In this document: piece by piece, positions 53,833 to 64,000 of the stretch
Numbering within the stretch: the stretch's first letter is position 1
How the letters are laid out: each line of letters opens with the position of its first letter
Assembly: GCA_001465935.1 (NCBI GenBank)
Contig: LNKV01000012.1
Coordinates: 71,302 to 135,301, forward strand
Direction: 5' to 3'
DNA from: Clarireedia homoeocarpa
Taxonomy: Eukaryota; Ascomycota; Leotiomycetes; Helotiales; Rutstroemiaceae
DNA: 64,000 bases
Position numbers and translations under genes: made by a program
Notes under the pieces: generated by a model
What the model was told of the DNA's origin: nothing
What the model saw: only the letters and a program-made list of their open reading frames with translations
Database searches by the model: none

Positions 53833-55042
53833 GATTGCGGATCAAAACTCGTGGTTCTGTAAAGGATATGCGCAAAAGGATAGGAAGAAGAAAGGGGAGC
53901 TCGGAAGCTCAAGAAGGAGGAGAAGTCGAGATTGTCTTTCTAAGCTCAATCGACGGTTCGATATGAGAGGATGCTGCGCCCAAAACCCAGGGCCACCGCA
54001 ATCCTATTTATCACCATCGCGGCCAAATAACGGCCTTGTTCTCCATGACAGAGGTTCTTGGCCCCAAAGCTGTGGATCGTTACATAACTGGCCAATGTCT
54101 AGTGGCGCCTTCAAGATCTCGCACTAGCTGATCTCGATTGTGTAATTCCAAACTCTAGCACTGTCGATATCGCTCACCCGTGTAGAATCATCTTCTGTCT
54201 AGTACGCCAAGTGCCTGGAAGCCACCGAAGAAGAGTTTGAGAGAAGGTTCTGTCCCGCGTTTTGTTATGCATGATGCATCTTGGGGGTTGGGGATTCAAT
54301 TGAGCGATGAAATCCCCGGACTGTATCTACTTACTTTTGATTCGTTAATCCACAATACTAGGTTGCAAGGAGAGTAAGAAAACACACGAGTTTTGCATGA
54401 TTAAGGCACCGGCTAGGAAAAGCGTCTCCGTTTTTCTAGGTTGCGGTTGCGTCCCCCTCAGTTGGGGCTGTACTGTATCTCGAAAAGTGGGTGTTCCCCG
54501 CATTGCGTCTACAGTATGGTGCCCCCGCGTGCAGTTGTACCGCATTACAGTATCTCCCAGGGAAACTCCAAGCCAAGTCATCCCACACAATTTCTCTACG
54601 ACTATCGTCAAGCTAGAAACGTCGAGTTCTAGTATTGTCAAAGATGGTGTATTCTTGAAGCACGAAAAGTCAGAAAAAGGTTATGGCACGCACGCACTTC
54701 TCGTTCTCGCCACATCTTCACGGCCGCTCCGATAAACAGGGAAGTCTCGGAGTGACAGCTGCTCTTGGGCCTTGGCGGAAGAGGAGGACTATCGCAATTG
54801 GATGCTATTGCAGGACTTGGCTGCATGAGCCGGACGATTTTCGGGAGAGGCGACTATCCATGTTCATGCCGATTTCTTTCGTCTTGTCCGTCGTTGCATT
54901 AACAAATGGACCTCTTATAAGAGAATATGAGAAAAAGTTATTGGATAACATGTGGCTGTTTCTTGCCGCATAGGATGTCATGTCTCGAGATTTTCTACGT
55001 CTAGACTCCGCAGCATCAGCTCGCCGTGTGGGCTCCTCCTCC

Positions 55043-55084
55043 CATCTTCCTTCCACATATATGTATCTTCCTTCCACATACATG
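55043..55084. repeat. 21-bp tandem duplication
   Basis: Two copies of YATCTTCCTTCCACATAYATG. Confidence 0.9.
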
Positions 55085-55452
55085 TATCATGATTCCATCC
55101 ACCGCAGCCCCGAGGCCGAGGTCACTGCCTCTTCCTCCTCCCTACATTATACGTTTGAATAGAGTAGACATTTCAAATTTCCCCAGCGCATACCGCAGCA
55201 CTGCACAACCGCAATCTAAATTCTCACCTCACTCTATCAGCAAATTTTTGCGAAATCCATCAACCAGTTTGTATAGTTAGCAAGTATAATATCTACCCCA
55301 ATACAACTACAAACAATACACTTGCTCGAAGTCCATCCCCTTTATAGAATACGGCTGCGCTTTCGGGAACGTGTATTGTATCTTTTGTATTCGGAATTAT
55401 ACTTCTTCTCGTTTTCCATCTTGTCGTTTTTGTATTCGGAATCTTCGTTGCA

Positions 55453-55497
55453 ATCCGAGATATCACTATCCGAGATGTCGCTATCCGAGATGTCGCT
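55453..55497. repeat. 15-bp tandem repeat x3
   Basis: Units ATCCGAGATATCACT, ATCCGAGATGTCGCT and the same again. Minus-strand translation gives SDISD repeats within an otherwise charged 64-codon frame. Confidence 0.9.
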
Positions 55498-55764
55498 GTC
55501 TTCAATCCTCAATTTTCCAACAAAAGGGGATATCAATTATTGGTAAATACTCTACTGTATCGACTTCCTGAGGTGCAGGGTTTCTATCCGGCTACTAAGG
55601 TCTTATAAGAGTATAACTATTGCCAAAGTAGTTAACAAGATTAGAATAATTTTCTGCACAAGCCTGAATCTAGAGCTTTTTATAATATACTTTTATATTG
55701 AAAACTCTGCAAAAGAATTGAATCAAAGCGAACCAACGGTTGATGACTATTTCCCCAGTCCTCA

Positions 55765-55812
55765 TTTCCACCATTCCCAATTTCCACCATTCCTAATTTC
55801 CACCATTCCCAA
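55765..55812. repeat. 16-bp tandem repeat x3
   Basis: Three units of TTTCCACCATTCCCAA, the middle one with one C-to-T change. Confidence 0.95.
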
Positions 55813-55994
55813 CAGGTTTCGTAAAGAGTGTCGTAGATCCTCCGGTAACTCGGGCAAATCTGTACATTTGACCAATATTACAAGAGAAACAGTAGGCATA
55901 TCGTCACCGTTATCATCATCAAGAGTCCTGTGCGTGCTGTCCAGCATTGCAAATCCAATCAATCAATCACCGCAATCCTATCGCAAGTTGGTGC

Positions 55995-56748
55995 TTAATT
56001 GCAGAAGATTGGAAGGACCGATCCAAGGGGAATGTAAGCGCACCGAGCTTTCTGGATGGTCACGTCCAGGCTGGCCAGATCGCTCTTTGCACCGTCAGCG
56101 CAGGTTGGGATAGCACCGATGATTCCAAGAGCAAGTGAATCAACGACTTCCTCGAGGGAGCGAAGAACTTCAGCAATGGGTCCACCGCCAAGTTGGGTCA
56201 ATATTCCGCTCTTGCTAATGAGGACGGACAGAAGGTTTTGGTGAACCTTGACAAACTTTGGGTTTCATTAGCTTTCCATCTTTATTATTGACCAAGAAAG
56301 GTTACCTACATCTCTGAATGCATCACAGACATCTGTCTGACCGGCGACGGTGAGGTCTCCGATTCTGGTTGCGAGTTAGATCTGGCTATGCTCTGGGGCT
56401 TTCAGTATATGAGGTGCTCTTACGGAGTTGTTTGCATAGCTGTAATGTCATTTGATGCGATGGTGATAATGCCTGTGAAACCATCGACGACCAACTTCGA
56501 GATGTTAGCCTTGTCATTAGTGTTGATGAAGGGCAGTCACATACTTTGAAGGTGGCTGGCTGAATAATAGCGAGTGGAGAGAACTTGATTCCCTCAACAG
56601 TGACCGTGAGGTCGGCGCTGCGGACTTTAATTGTGTTGATGTTGGCGACGACGACGGCGGAAGTCATAACGTCTCTCTGTTGAATAGCGGCTGGAGCAGC
56701 AGAGGCAGCGCCAACAAAGGCGGCAATGAAAAACTTGGAGAAATGCAT
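55995..56748 (-). CDS. Small secreted protein, HsbA-like
   Basis: Four exons: 56748-56545, 56509-56424, 56364-56310, 56255-55995; introns 35, 59 and 54 nt; 201 residues. MHFSKFFIAAFVGAASAAPA is a clear signal peptide, then QQRDV marks a possible propeptide cleavage. Mature part: VVVANINTIKVRSADLTVTVEGIKF, ISKLVVDGFTGIITIASNDITAMQ, GQTDVCDAFRDVFVKVHQNLLSVLISKSGIL, EVLRSLEEVVDSLALGIIGAIPTC, ending ILPIFCN-type with four Cys in total. Helix-rich secreted proteins of about 200 residues with this layout resemble hydrophobic-surface-binding protein A. The family call is tentative; secretion is firm. The first intron, 35 nt, is unusually short. Confidence 0.72.
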
Positions 56749-58648
56749 GATGGTTAAGTTTGGTAGATGCTGAAAGCACAAAGAGATATTAGAATACTGA
56801 TTGAGAAGCTGATGATGATGATGATGAGATGTTGTTCTCCTAGGACAAATGGCTTCTCTTTATACTTGAGTTTGTAGCAGAGAACTCCTCATTTTTTCGA
56901 CCAAATGCCTCTGCATATTCACCGCATATGCCATAGTCGTTGTCGATGGTGGGTCTCCGCTATTGAAGTTCTGCCAACAACTGATTCATTGTGCATGTTG
57001 CACTGAAAATGCATGGACTTTTCCGGACCATGTTGCCTTGTCCATCATCACCAGCAACGATTAGGTCGGTTTGCCTGGTGATGGTCCGTTCCGATTGCAG
57101 GACGCAAATATGAATACGTTACCAAAAAGAGATGTCATACTCATACTTCGTCCTGATATCGCGCCGGGAGTTTGTCATGTTGACTCTCTATACAGGGAAT
57201 TTTCGACGATCCTCCCACCTTTCCGTTCACTAGAAGAGTCCCGACACGAGTCTCCGGAATTCTCCCATTGACACTTCTCAGATCTGCATCTCCAAATGCT
57301 TCAATGACAACAAGTCGCGTCTAATGCAATAAGCATAGCGTGTGTCTCAAACCTGGATCTTCATCTGCCCTTGACCCTGTATTATGATCTCCATATCCAG
57401 ATCTGAGTAGCTTTACCCACATCTACCTTAATCGCACCTCATATTTTCACATTACATTCCAATCACGATGCGTGATCTACCATATGTGTTAGATCTATGT
57501 CTTGCGCTTAAGTATTGCAGGGCGCTGTTGAGCCTTCTGATTGGTGACGCTAGTACTCGGAACGTCAGGTATCCCGTGTCGAGGCCATAGTGGGACTGCA
57601 GACTATTGATGATTTTCAGCTGTGAATAACTCCAATTGTTTTGCTGCAACAAGGTCTCGTGATTTGTGGCTGGGAATTTCCACAGTACACTTTACTTCCT
57701 ATCGCTTATCGAAAACAGAGACAGTTGTTAATAGTTACATCATCCAAATAACTATCATTCACCCTTGCTAATCTTATAACAACTGCCCACCTCACTGCCT
57801 CTTGCCGACTATACCTCCCAGTCTGAACCAGCTTATTCCTCCTAAACCATCAAAATTCCTTCCTCCCCTATCTTCGTCAAGCTCCCCGTTCAGCATTCTT
57901 CCCAACCCAAAATACCCCTTCCCAAGACCATCTCCAACCCCTCTTCATGCTTAACGCTTGCTCATCATACTTGCAAACAACTCTGATATCTATATAGCAT
58001 ACTATCGTTACAATTTCAGCCACCCAGCTAAATCCTCTTTTCCATCTCACTGCGTTCCATGTATTTGCAGTCCATACCCAAGTGCAGCCACCACAAGTTC
58101 GTACTCATTATATTCTAGCACAAAGGTGGAAACTATAAGTCTACTAGCTTCACAATGCGTGCGAGCTCCAAGCCTTCCAGTTCGATCAGCTTGCATGGCC
58201 AGGTGACGACTAGTTTGATCAGCTGAGATAGAGGGAGTGTGAGGTGGAAGATGAGGGCAATTCAGTCCGGGTAAAGGGCCACAAGCGTTTGGAATGACAG
58301 AAATATTGAGACGACATATGTTTTTGGGGTTGGCGAGCATCATTAGATATTTGGCGAAACTGTGGACAGGGACGCAATGGTGAGATCTGTGTCGGACCGC
58401 GAGATTCGGGATATTGCAGTGCGTGGAAGTTTTTACTCTGTCAGAGTACAATGAAAGTAAATGCTGGACAGCAATTTTGCGATGAGAGTAGCCGAGTGAT
58501 GGAAGTCTGAATTAGACACAGCAGGGTAAAAAAATTTGGAAAAACTTGACATACAAGTACAGATAAATTTGATATACATCCAAGAAATGATCAGTGAAGA
58601 TGAAGAAGGAATGCTTTCTCAAATATTTAGGATCTTTACTTCACCTAA
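56749..58648. other. Intergenic spacer
   Basis: 1.9 kb between the secreted-protein promoter and the 3' end of PBN1, both minus strand. A 134-codon minus frame at 58047-58451 lacks recognisable motifs. A (GAT)n-like run of ATGATG lies near 56812-56826 in the 5' flank of the secreted gene. Nothing else seen. Confidence 0.45.
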
Positions 58649-60237
58649 TTACTGCTTCTTTTTCATGACAGCAGCTGGCGCTTTTGCACCACTGCCATAG
58701 CCTGCTTTGCGCCATACTCCAAACAAGCACCATATAATCCATAAAAAGCCCAGGAGCACCACTCCAGCAGTCCCCCTCTCAACCCATCTGCTCTTTTCCA
58801 AGTCCAAGACAGGTACAGTCACCTCATTCATTAGCCTTCCAGTTGCTCCCGCTTGTGGTGTAGCATGGTAGAACATTGTTTTCGGTCCAAACAAACCGTC
58901 GTATCCAATGTTCACCCGATCAAAAGGGTTGACAGTGAATTTGCTTCCTTCGTCAGCTGTACATGCCCAGAATAGAACTGGATATGGTATCTCTATAGAT
59001 GTAAGCCCGCTTGTGTTGTAAGTAGGCGCAAGGTAACGAAGGTGAAGTGGTATCTCCGAGGTGAAGGATTTTGAGGATCTTGGAGGTGCGAGTTCGACCA
59101 AAAGAGACGACCCCCAGATTTTCATTGCATAATCTGGCGCCTCGAGATCTACCGGCGAGCTGACATGGTGAATTGAGGAGAGGTTTTTTGAGGCCAGGAA
59201 GAGAGGATCGGCAAGCTGATAGTTATCCGGGAAAATGGTACGGGGCAAAGTAAGATACGTGTGCAGAGAGCATGATCGGTCGGAGACAGGAGGCGAGACG
59301 GAGTTGATTGAGAGTTGTAGGGTGGGGTGAAGGCCGGTTGGGGATAAAAAGGAGGAAGAGTACTTCGTGGTTGAAGGATGATGTCGAGCGGGGAACGAAA
59401 ACAAAGTGGGCGAGAGTTTAGAATCTTCTCCAACAACAGTCAGAAAGCCACCAAGTGAAAGTTCTTCCGGCTGGAGAGGCTCTTCAGGAGAGAGGAATCC
59501 CACTTCGACACGATCCTTCCCACCTTTATTAGCGACGTCAAGATTCCATGTCCGTGGCGTCCAGTATGCGGCGATATTCAAGGCATGGGATATTGTGTCG
59601 AAATCTATGTCCACAGAGGATGCTTCTTGAAGTAATGCAACTCGTGATAAGCATTCTTGTTCTGTTAGTTTGCACAACTTGTGTTTTACATATTCAACAA
59701 GATCTGTTAGATCTTCTAGAGGTTGGTAATACTGCGTTGCAGCATTTGACGCGAAACGCTCTACAGAAAGTTTGGTGAAGGATTCCTGCCTTCATTAGCG
59801 ATGATACTGTGGGTACTTTCATGAAAGCTCCTTACTTCAGGAGACACGCAATCTATGTCCCCAAATACTTTCTTCAAGGCCGGGCATAGTAAGTCTCTGG
59901 CTCATTCTTAGCAAATACAACAAACGGTGAACAGCAGAACCTACGGTGCCTTGCTGTTACGCTGTGGACTATAAAATGTATGGAGTCCCGGAGGCAGCCT
60001 TGATAGTAACGGCAAGCTCGTATCGAAGTTGTCTGGACTTATCCATCTTATATGAAGCTCATGTGATGCTTTTAGAACTCGATAGAGCTCTTGTGGAAGC
60101 TCACTAAAGCCAAACGTGATTCGGTCTTCCCTTGCAGCTCTGATTTTCTTGGCTGAAACGGAAGATTTCAAAACCTCAACAGACTTGGGATCAACTGCAT
60201 CCTGCGGTTGTTGTAGAAAAGTAATTCTCTGCCGCAT
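58649..60237 (-). CDS. PBN1: PBN1/PIG-X subunit of GPI mannosyltransferase I
   Basis: Exons 60237-59945, 59896-59836, 59785-58649; introns 48 and 50 nt; 496 residues. N-terminus MRQRITFLQQPQDAVDP, then LPPGLHTFYSP, splice to APDLLCPALKKVFGDIDC. The C-terminal half carries the PIG-X region: PRTIFPDNYQLADP, LEAPDYAMKIWGSSLLVELAPP, EIPLHLRYLAPTY, IEIPYPVLFWAC, with one membrane helix at about 455-476 (GTAGVVLLGFLWIIWCLFGVW) and a basic Lys tail ending KKKQ, usual for an ER membrane protein. Pbn1 stabilises Gpi14, which adds the first mannose to GPI anchors in the ER lumen. Confidence 0.88.
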
Positions 60238-60556
60238 ATTGAAAGTGTGTTGTCTTGATGAAATAAGCTGGAGCCAAGATTCATCTTGATGACATGAAGT
60301 TCACTACGGATGTGGCAGAATGCTGAACCGCTGTCAGGCGGTGACAGCTCCCGGTTCCACAAGGCTAAAAAGATTGAAGCTTTTGCGCCACCATCCATCC
60401 CACTTGATTCCTTCAAGTTGCCTTATTTTTTTATACGTTGATGATCTGTCCTTTGTGCAGAACAATTACTGAAATCGTCTCTCTGATATAACTTGTTTAT
60501 TATCGAACCATGAGAAACAACTCTTGAAGCTATTGCAAGTCCTACATCCGCACAAG
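60238..60556. promoter_or_regulatory. Divergent promoter PBN1 / SARAF homologue
   Basis: 319 bp between the start codons of PBN1 (minus) and the SARAF homologue (plus). Both genes encode ER membrane proteins, so shared control is possible but no site was identified. Confidence 0.4.
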
Positions 60557-61456
60557 ATGCAGCTTCTACCTTTCCTCTACCCAGCTCTCCTCGCGCTTCT
60601 GACGTTTACCCCTCTCTCAGCGGCAAAACCAAAAGATGCGATCCTACTCTCCAAAGTCAAATCTCTCACTCTCCGCAACAATGCGAAAACTTCCCACCGC
60701 AGAGTCCCTGCAGTTCCACAATTAAGCTGCCAGGGCCCAGGATGTCAACATTACAAAGTCGATATAATGCGCTGCGTCAACCAAGGCTCCGACTACTCAT
60801 CTGAAGATATTCAATGGTCTTGTTCGGCCAACTTACCAGAAGAGTTCAAGCTGGGAAGTACAGAGGTAATATGCGAAGGGTATGATAGCAAAGACGATGA
60901 TTATGTGCTAAAGGGTAGCTGTGCGGTGGAATATCGACTGTTGTTGACGAGTTTGGGAGAGGAAAAGTATGGAAAGAGTTATTGGGATGGGGGAGGGGGA
61001 GATGTTGAGAAGGGATTAGGCTTACTATTCTGGGTGATTTTCATTGGGGTTGTGCTATGGATACTGTACTCAATGTGGCAGAACTATCAGCAAGGACCAA
61101 ACCCTCAAGGCCCCAGAAGAAATCTAAGAGGGGGCGGTGGATGGGGAGGAGGTGGTGCTGGACCAGACGACCCATATGATCCTCCGCCACCCTACCCTGG
61201 AACTGGCAAGCGATACACAAGGAACTACGGTGCAGCCGATCAGGCTTGGAGGCCCGGTTTCTGGTCAGGTGCGGCCGCTGGAGCTGCTGGTGGTTACTTC
61301 GCGGGAAATAGAGCAGCAAATCGACGGCAGAATCAGGGTAGCAGCTGGGGAGGAGGTGGCAGTGGCTGGGGTTCCAGTTCGGGCCCTAGCAGTCCAGCCT
61401 CTGGCTCCTCTAATTCGCGGTCTTCGACTGGTTTCGGATCTACATCACGGAGGTAG
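60557..61456 (+). CDS. SARAF: SARAF-like (TMEM66/DUF1183) ER calcium-entry regulator
   Basis: Single exon, 299 residues from ATG 60557 (an earlier in-frame codon is TTG). Residues 1-23 MQLLPFLYPALLALLTFTPLSAA form a signal peptide. The luminal part has AILLSKVKSLTLRNNAKTS, SCQGPGCQHYKVDIMRCVNQG and DIQWSCSANLPEEFKLGSTEVICEGYDS with paired Cys, the core of the SARAF family. A single membrane helix lies near 165-182 (GLLFWVIFIGVVLWIL). The cytosolic tail is Gly/Ser/Arg/Pro-rich with FWSGAAAGAAGGYFAGNR. In animals SARAF sits in the ER and limits store-operated calcium entry; the fungal role is not established. Confidence 0.9.
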   Translation: MQLLPFLYPALLALLTFTPLSAAKPKDAILLSKVKSLTLRNNAKTSHRRVPAVPQLSCQGPGCQHYKVDIMRCVNQGSDYSSEDIQWSCSANLPEEFKLGSTEVICEGYDSKDDDYVLKGSCAVEYRLLLTSLGEEKYGKSYWDGGGGDVEKGLGLLFWVIFIGVVLWILYSMWQNYQQGPNPQGPRRNLRGGGGWGGGGAGPDDPYDPPPPYPGTGKRYTRNYGAADQAWRPGFWSGAAAGAAGGYFAGNRAANRRQNQGSSWGGGGSGWGSSSGPSSPASGSSNSRSSTGFGSTSRR

Positions 61457-61993
61457 ACGGTTTATTCTACGCGGGCAAATTATGTCGATAAATGAATACT
61501 ACATAATCTACACTCTTCATCAATGTCCGCAAAGCTGTTTCACTGCATCGATACTGGTTCGTTTCTGCATATCTATCATTTTTCAGTCGGTGCAAATGGT
61601 GCTTACTGTCAAATAGCTTCTTTCATAGACATTTATTTCTATTGAAGCTATCTTGTTCTCCGGCCTGGCAGCTCTCGCACTGATCTATAACCAAGCGCAT
61701 AGTCACCTCTCCTTAATCAGCTGGCCCCTGATTTCAAAAGTACATGATCCACCCCTGTTGCGATGCTCCAACATCGGGTGGATCCTCATAGAGAATTGGG
61801 TGGGCATTAACGCGATAGAATCTGAATACGAAGAAAAAAATTGGTATACATGGGGAAAGGTCTGTTTGACCGAAGCAAAGAGCCATCCCAGACCATATGC
61901 AATCATACACAGCGCGACTTCTTGTGGCGCCTTTGGTATCATACAAGTCCCCGAGGGACAGAATAGGATTTGTGGATAGAGGCAGAGACCACC
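61457..61993. other. Convergent 3' spacer
   Basis: Between the 3' ends of the SARAF homologue and BRE1. No convincing gene. Confidence 0.5.
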
Positions 61994-63952
61994 CTACATG
62001 TGAGCTGTCATAACATCCATTTTATCAAAGGATTTAGCGCAGTTCGGACACTTTCGCATGCGATTCGAAATCCGATCGTCCACGCATTGCTGACAGAAGA
62101 GATGGCCACATGTCTTCAAGATCGTGTTTTTGAAATTTGCGCGACAGACCGTGCAAAGTGCAAGGGTCTATCTTTGGTTAGCTAACTCCTCGTAGGCACA
62201 AAAGGATTCGTCGGACTTACTCTAAGCATCTCCTCCTCACCAGATTGGTTGCTCAGACTTTTTTGCTTCCACATATCCCTATCTTTCTGCACTTGCTCGC
62301 ATCGTACTCGGAGCTGCTCAATTTCGAGCTCAACGGCCTGGATCTTTTGTTTGGTACTGGAATTTGCCGAATCCTTGGCTTTGAGGAGATTTGTCAATTC
62401 CGTGGTCTGACTTTTCAAGGCTTCCGATTTACTGTTCGCCTCCCGAGTTGATGCCTCTAGCTTCTTATTCTCTGTGACTACAGCGGCATTCGCTTGCCTG
62501 AGATCACTCAATTGCTTCTCCAGGTTGCTTAGTAGAGTTCGATTTGAGGTTTCGACGTCCTTTAGCTGGGAAATTATCTCGGAGCTCTTGGCGTTTTGAT
62601 TCTTCAATGACCGCACTTCTCCAAGGCGAATATCCATGTCTTTTCGAGCGGCAAAATACTTCTGATCAGCCTTGCTCTTTTCGGCAGCTAACACAGATAT
62701 CTTCTCCTCTAGGGCCGCGAAGTCCATTACTTTCTTGCTTGTCAATGCCTGTACCCGCTTGTAGGCGTTCTGAAGAGCTGGTAGTTCTTTGTTGATCGAA
62801 TCGAACGTTTGCTGCAGTTGGTCATACTTGGCTCGCAATTCTTCGAGGGTCAGGGAATCCATTTCCGGCCCTGGTGTTGGCTGGCACGATTGCTCGCCAA
62901 TTTGGGCTCTCAAACGTTCTACCTCGAGTTCTAGAGAAGTGATGCGATCTTCCTTTGCTCCGACCAATTCTTTTAAATGCTCCATGGCAGTATAGTCTTG
63001 CTCTTGCGCTGCTTTCCGGACACTCAAATCGGCAAGAAGTTCGTCTCGGGTAGATCTTATTCTCGTCAAGTCAGCATCAAGACGCTGCAGCTGACTCTCT
63101 AATTCTCCTGTGACGGTTTCTGCCTCATTCTCAATTTGAATACGGTATGCAGTGCGTTCTGCTTGGTATTTTTCGGCCTCCTCGCGCAGCTGAATGTTCG
63201 TTGCTTCGAGGTGATTAATCCGTTTGATAACATCTTCATGCTGAATACGAAACTGTTTGAAAAGTTCGGTCCGGGCAAAGTCGTCGTCGGAGGGAACTGT
63301 CTGTTTGGTACTTGAGGAAGTTATCTGCTCCGTTAGTGACTTATTTTCTGCGGCCATAGCCTCAAGTTGTTCTTTTTGCTTCGCAATTACAGCAGTTGCC
63401 TCTTTGTACGCCGACTGATCGGCCTTCTCCTCCGCAATGCCATTCGTCATCTCGGTATCCACGCCATTTTCAGTGGCTCTTACACCATTAACGGTACTAT
63501 TATTTAATGCTTTGGCTTCTTCTTTCCGAACAGTGTCGCTCCGTAACCTATCTAAGCGCTTTTCGGCCTTAATGTAGCGTAATGAGGCAGATTCGAGACG
63601 TTCATTTAGTTCTTCTTTCTCGTTGCGCAGTCTTTCAACTGTGACAAGATATTCCTTCTGGGATGCTAGCATTTTTGTGACTTTAGCCTGGAGATCTTGC
63701 AAATCCGCCGAAGGCTTGCCACGTGCCGCAGAAACATTTTTGAAAATCGTATGAAGTTTCGATTTTATTTCTTTGCCTTTAGACGCTAAGTGTTCCGAAA
63801 ATCCCTTGATGCCATTGAACTGTAATGAACTCGAAAATGATGCTGTACGATGTCAGCAGTAATTCCCGCACTGGGGTTGAGCAGGACTGACTCTCTAGGC
63901 TTCCTGAATCTGGAATATCATCCTCTGCAAGGAGTTTGACCTCTTCTAATAA
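61994..63952 (-). CDS. BRE1: BRE1 E3 ubiquitin ligase (histone H2B), 5' part missing
   Basis: Visible exons 63952-63892, 63842-62221, 62167-61994; introns 49 and 53 nt; about 619 residues. The open frame ends at an acceptor at 63953, so earlier exons lie right of the window. Nearly all of the visible part is coiled coil (LEEVKLLAEDDIPDSG, EELNERLESASLRYIKAEKR, LEELRAKYDQLQQTFDSINK). The last exon encodes the C3HC4 RING: CTVCRANF, CGHLFCQQCVDDR, RKCPNCAKSF, stopping soon after. EEMLRTLALCTVC across the splice is the usual lead into the Bre1 RING. With Rad6 it monoubiquitinates H2B at transcribed genes. WDR70 elsewhere in this window is linked to the same modification. Confidence 0.92.
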
Positions 63953-64000
63953 CTGTAATCGCTTATCAGCTCAACATCCCGACGAGCCGACAAGACAGTA

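Larger units (their letters stand above)
53833..55994. other. Gene-poor spacer with tandem repeats
   Basis: 2.2 kb with no convincing gene. The right two-thirds is AT-rich, most so at 55570-55710. Three small tandem arrays lie at 55043-55084 (21 bp x2), 55453-55497 (15 bp x3) and 55765-55812 (16 bp x3). The 15-bp array keeps a minus-strand frame open as repeated Ile-Ser-Asp-Ser-Asp; I treat that as repeat-driven. Confidence 0.5.

Noticed and set aside
55342..55536. Minus-strand 64-codon acidic frame with SDISD repeats.
   Set aside because: Openness follows from the 15-bp tandem repeat; short, no flanking coding exons found.
58047..58451. 134-codon minus-strand frame between the secreted-protein gene and PBN1.
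   Set aside because: No recognisable domain, no good start context; probably chance.
1..64000. CRISPR arrays, insertion sequences, bacterial-type operons, LTR elements.
   Set aside because: Looked for spaced direct repeats, transposase or integrase/reverse-transcriptase motifs and long terminal repeats; none seen. The DNA is eukaryotic nuclear.

Overview
The window is nuclear DNA of a filamentous ascomycete. Most genes are split by short introns (about 41-110 nt) with GTRWGT-type donors, CTRAY-like branch sites and YAG acceptors. The gene set is fungal: Sec72, Faf1, HIS6, Pbn1, Bre1, a hybrid histidine kinase, three MFS-type sugar or solute carriers and a tRNA-Ala. Protein style suggests a Leotiomycete of the Botrytis/Sclerotinia kind, but that is an inference; no rRNA or mitochondrial marker is present to prove it. 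I assigned splice sites by hand and checked that every join keeps frame. The histidine kinase is the only gene whose most natural first join does not.

Layout. 1-332: 3' end of a T5orf172/Mug113-type DNA-binding protein. 2.1-2.7 kb: SEC72. 2.7-8.2 kb: a gene-poor stretch with a small inverted-repeat element, a 42-nt poly(T) and an 8-bp minisatellite. 8.2-19.5 kb: hexose-type transporter, a charged coiled-coil protein, a Clr5-like protein, a NIPA-type Mg transporter divergent from WDR70, and a low-complexity protein. 19.7-27.4 kb: DUF89/ARMT1-like phosphatase, tRNA-Ala(AGC), and a 14-exon hybrid histidine kinase. 28.2-33.3 kb: housekeeping block of complex I B12 subunit, CAF1 deadenylase, FAF1 and HIS6, arranged as two head-to-head pairs. 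34.4-43.6 kb: three unrecognised coiled-coil genes on the same strand, separated by long repeat-bearing spacers. 44.1-53.8 kb: F-box-like protein, GPH sucrose carrier, endosomal Na+/H+ exchanger, fucose-permease-like carrier. 56-57 kb: small secreted protein. 58.6-64 kb: PBN1, SARAF homologue, and BRE1 running off the right edge.

The part that looks least described is 34.4-43.6 kb. Genes at 34398 and 37345 each have an N-terminal coiled coil followed by a Trp-rich module of about 150 residues, carried once in the first gene and twice in the second. The first gene also gains a perfect CCHC zinc knuckle, but only after its single intron is removed. The third gene (41885, four exons) has the same overall plan with at most a degenerate copy of the module. 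I know no named family with this arrangement.

Other points to check are a Glu-to-Lys change in the first catalytic motif of CAF1, a possible +1 slip at the first junction of the histidine kinase, a GC-AG intron in the same gene, and a pair of about 63-70 bp inverted-repeat elements 36 kb apart, each flanked by its own NTA target duplication.
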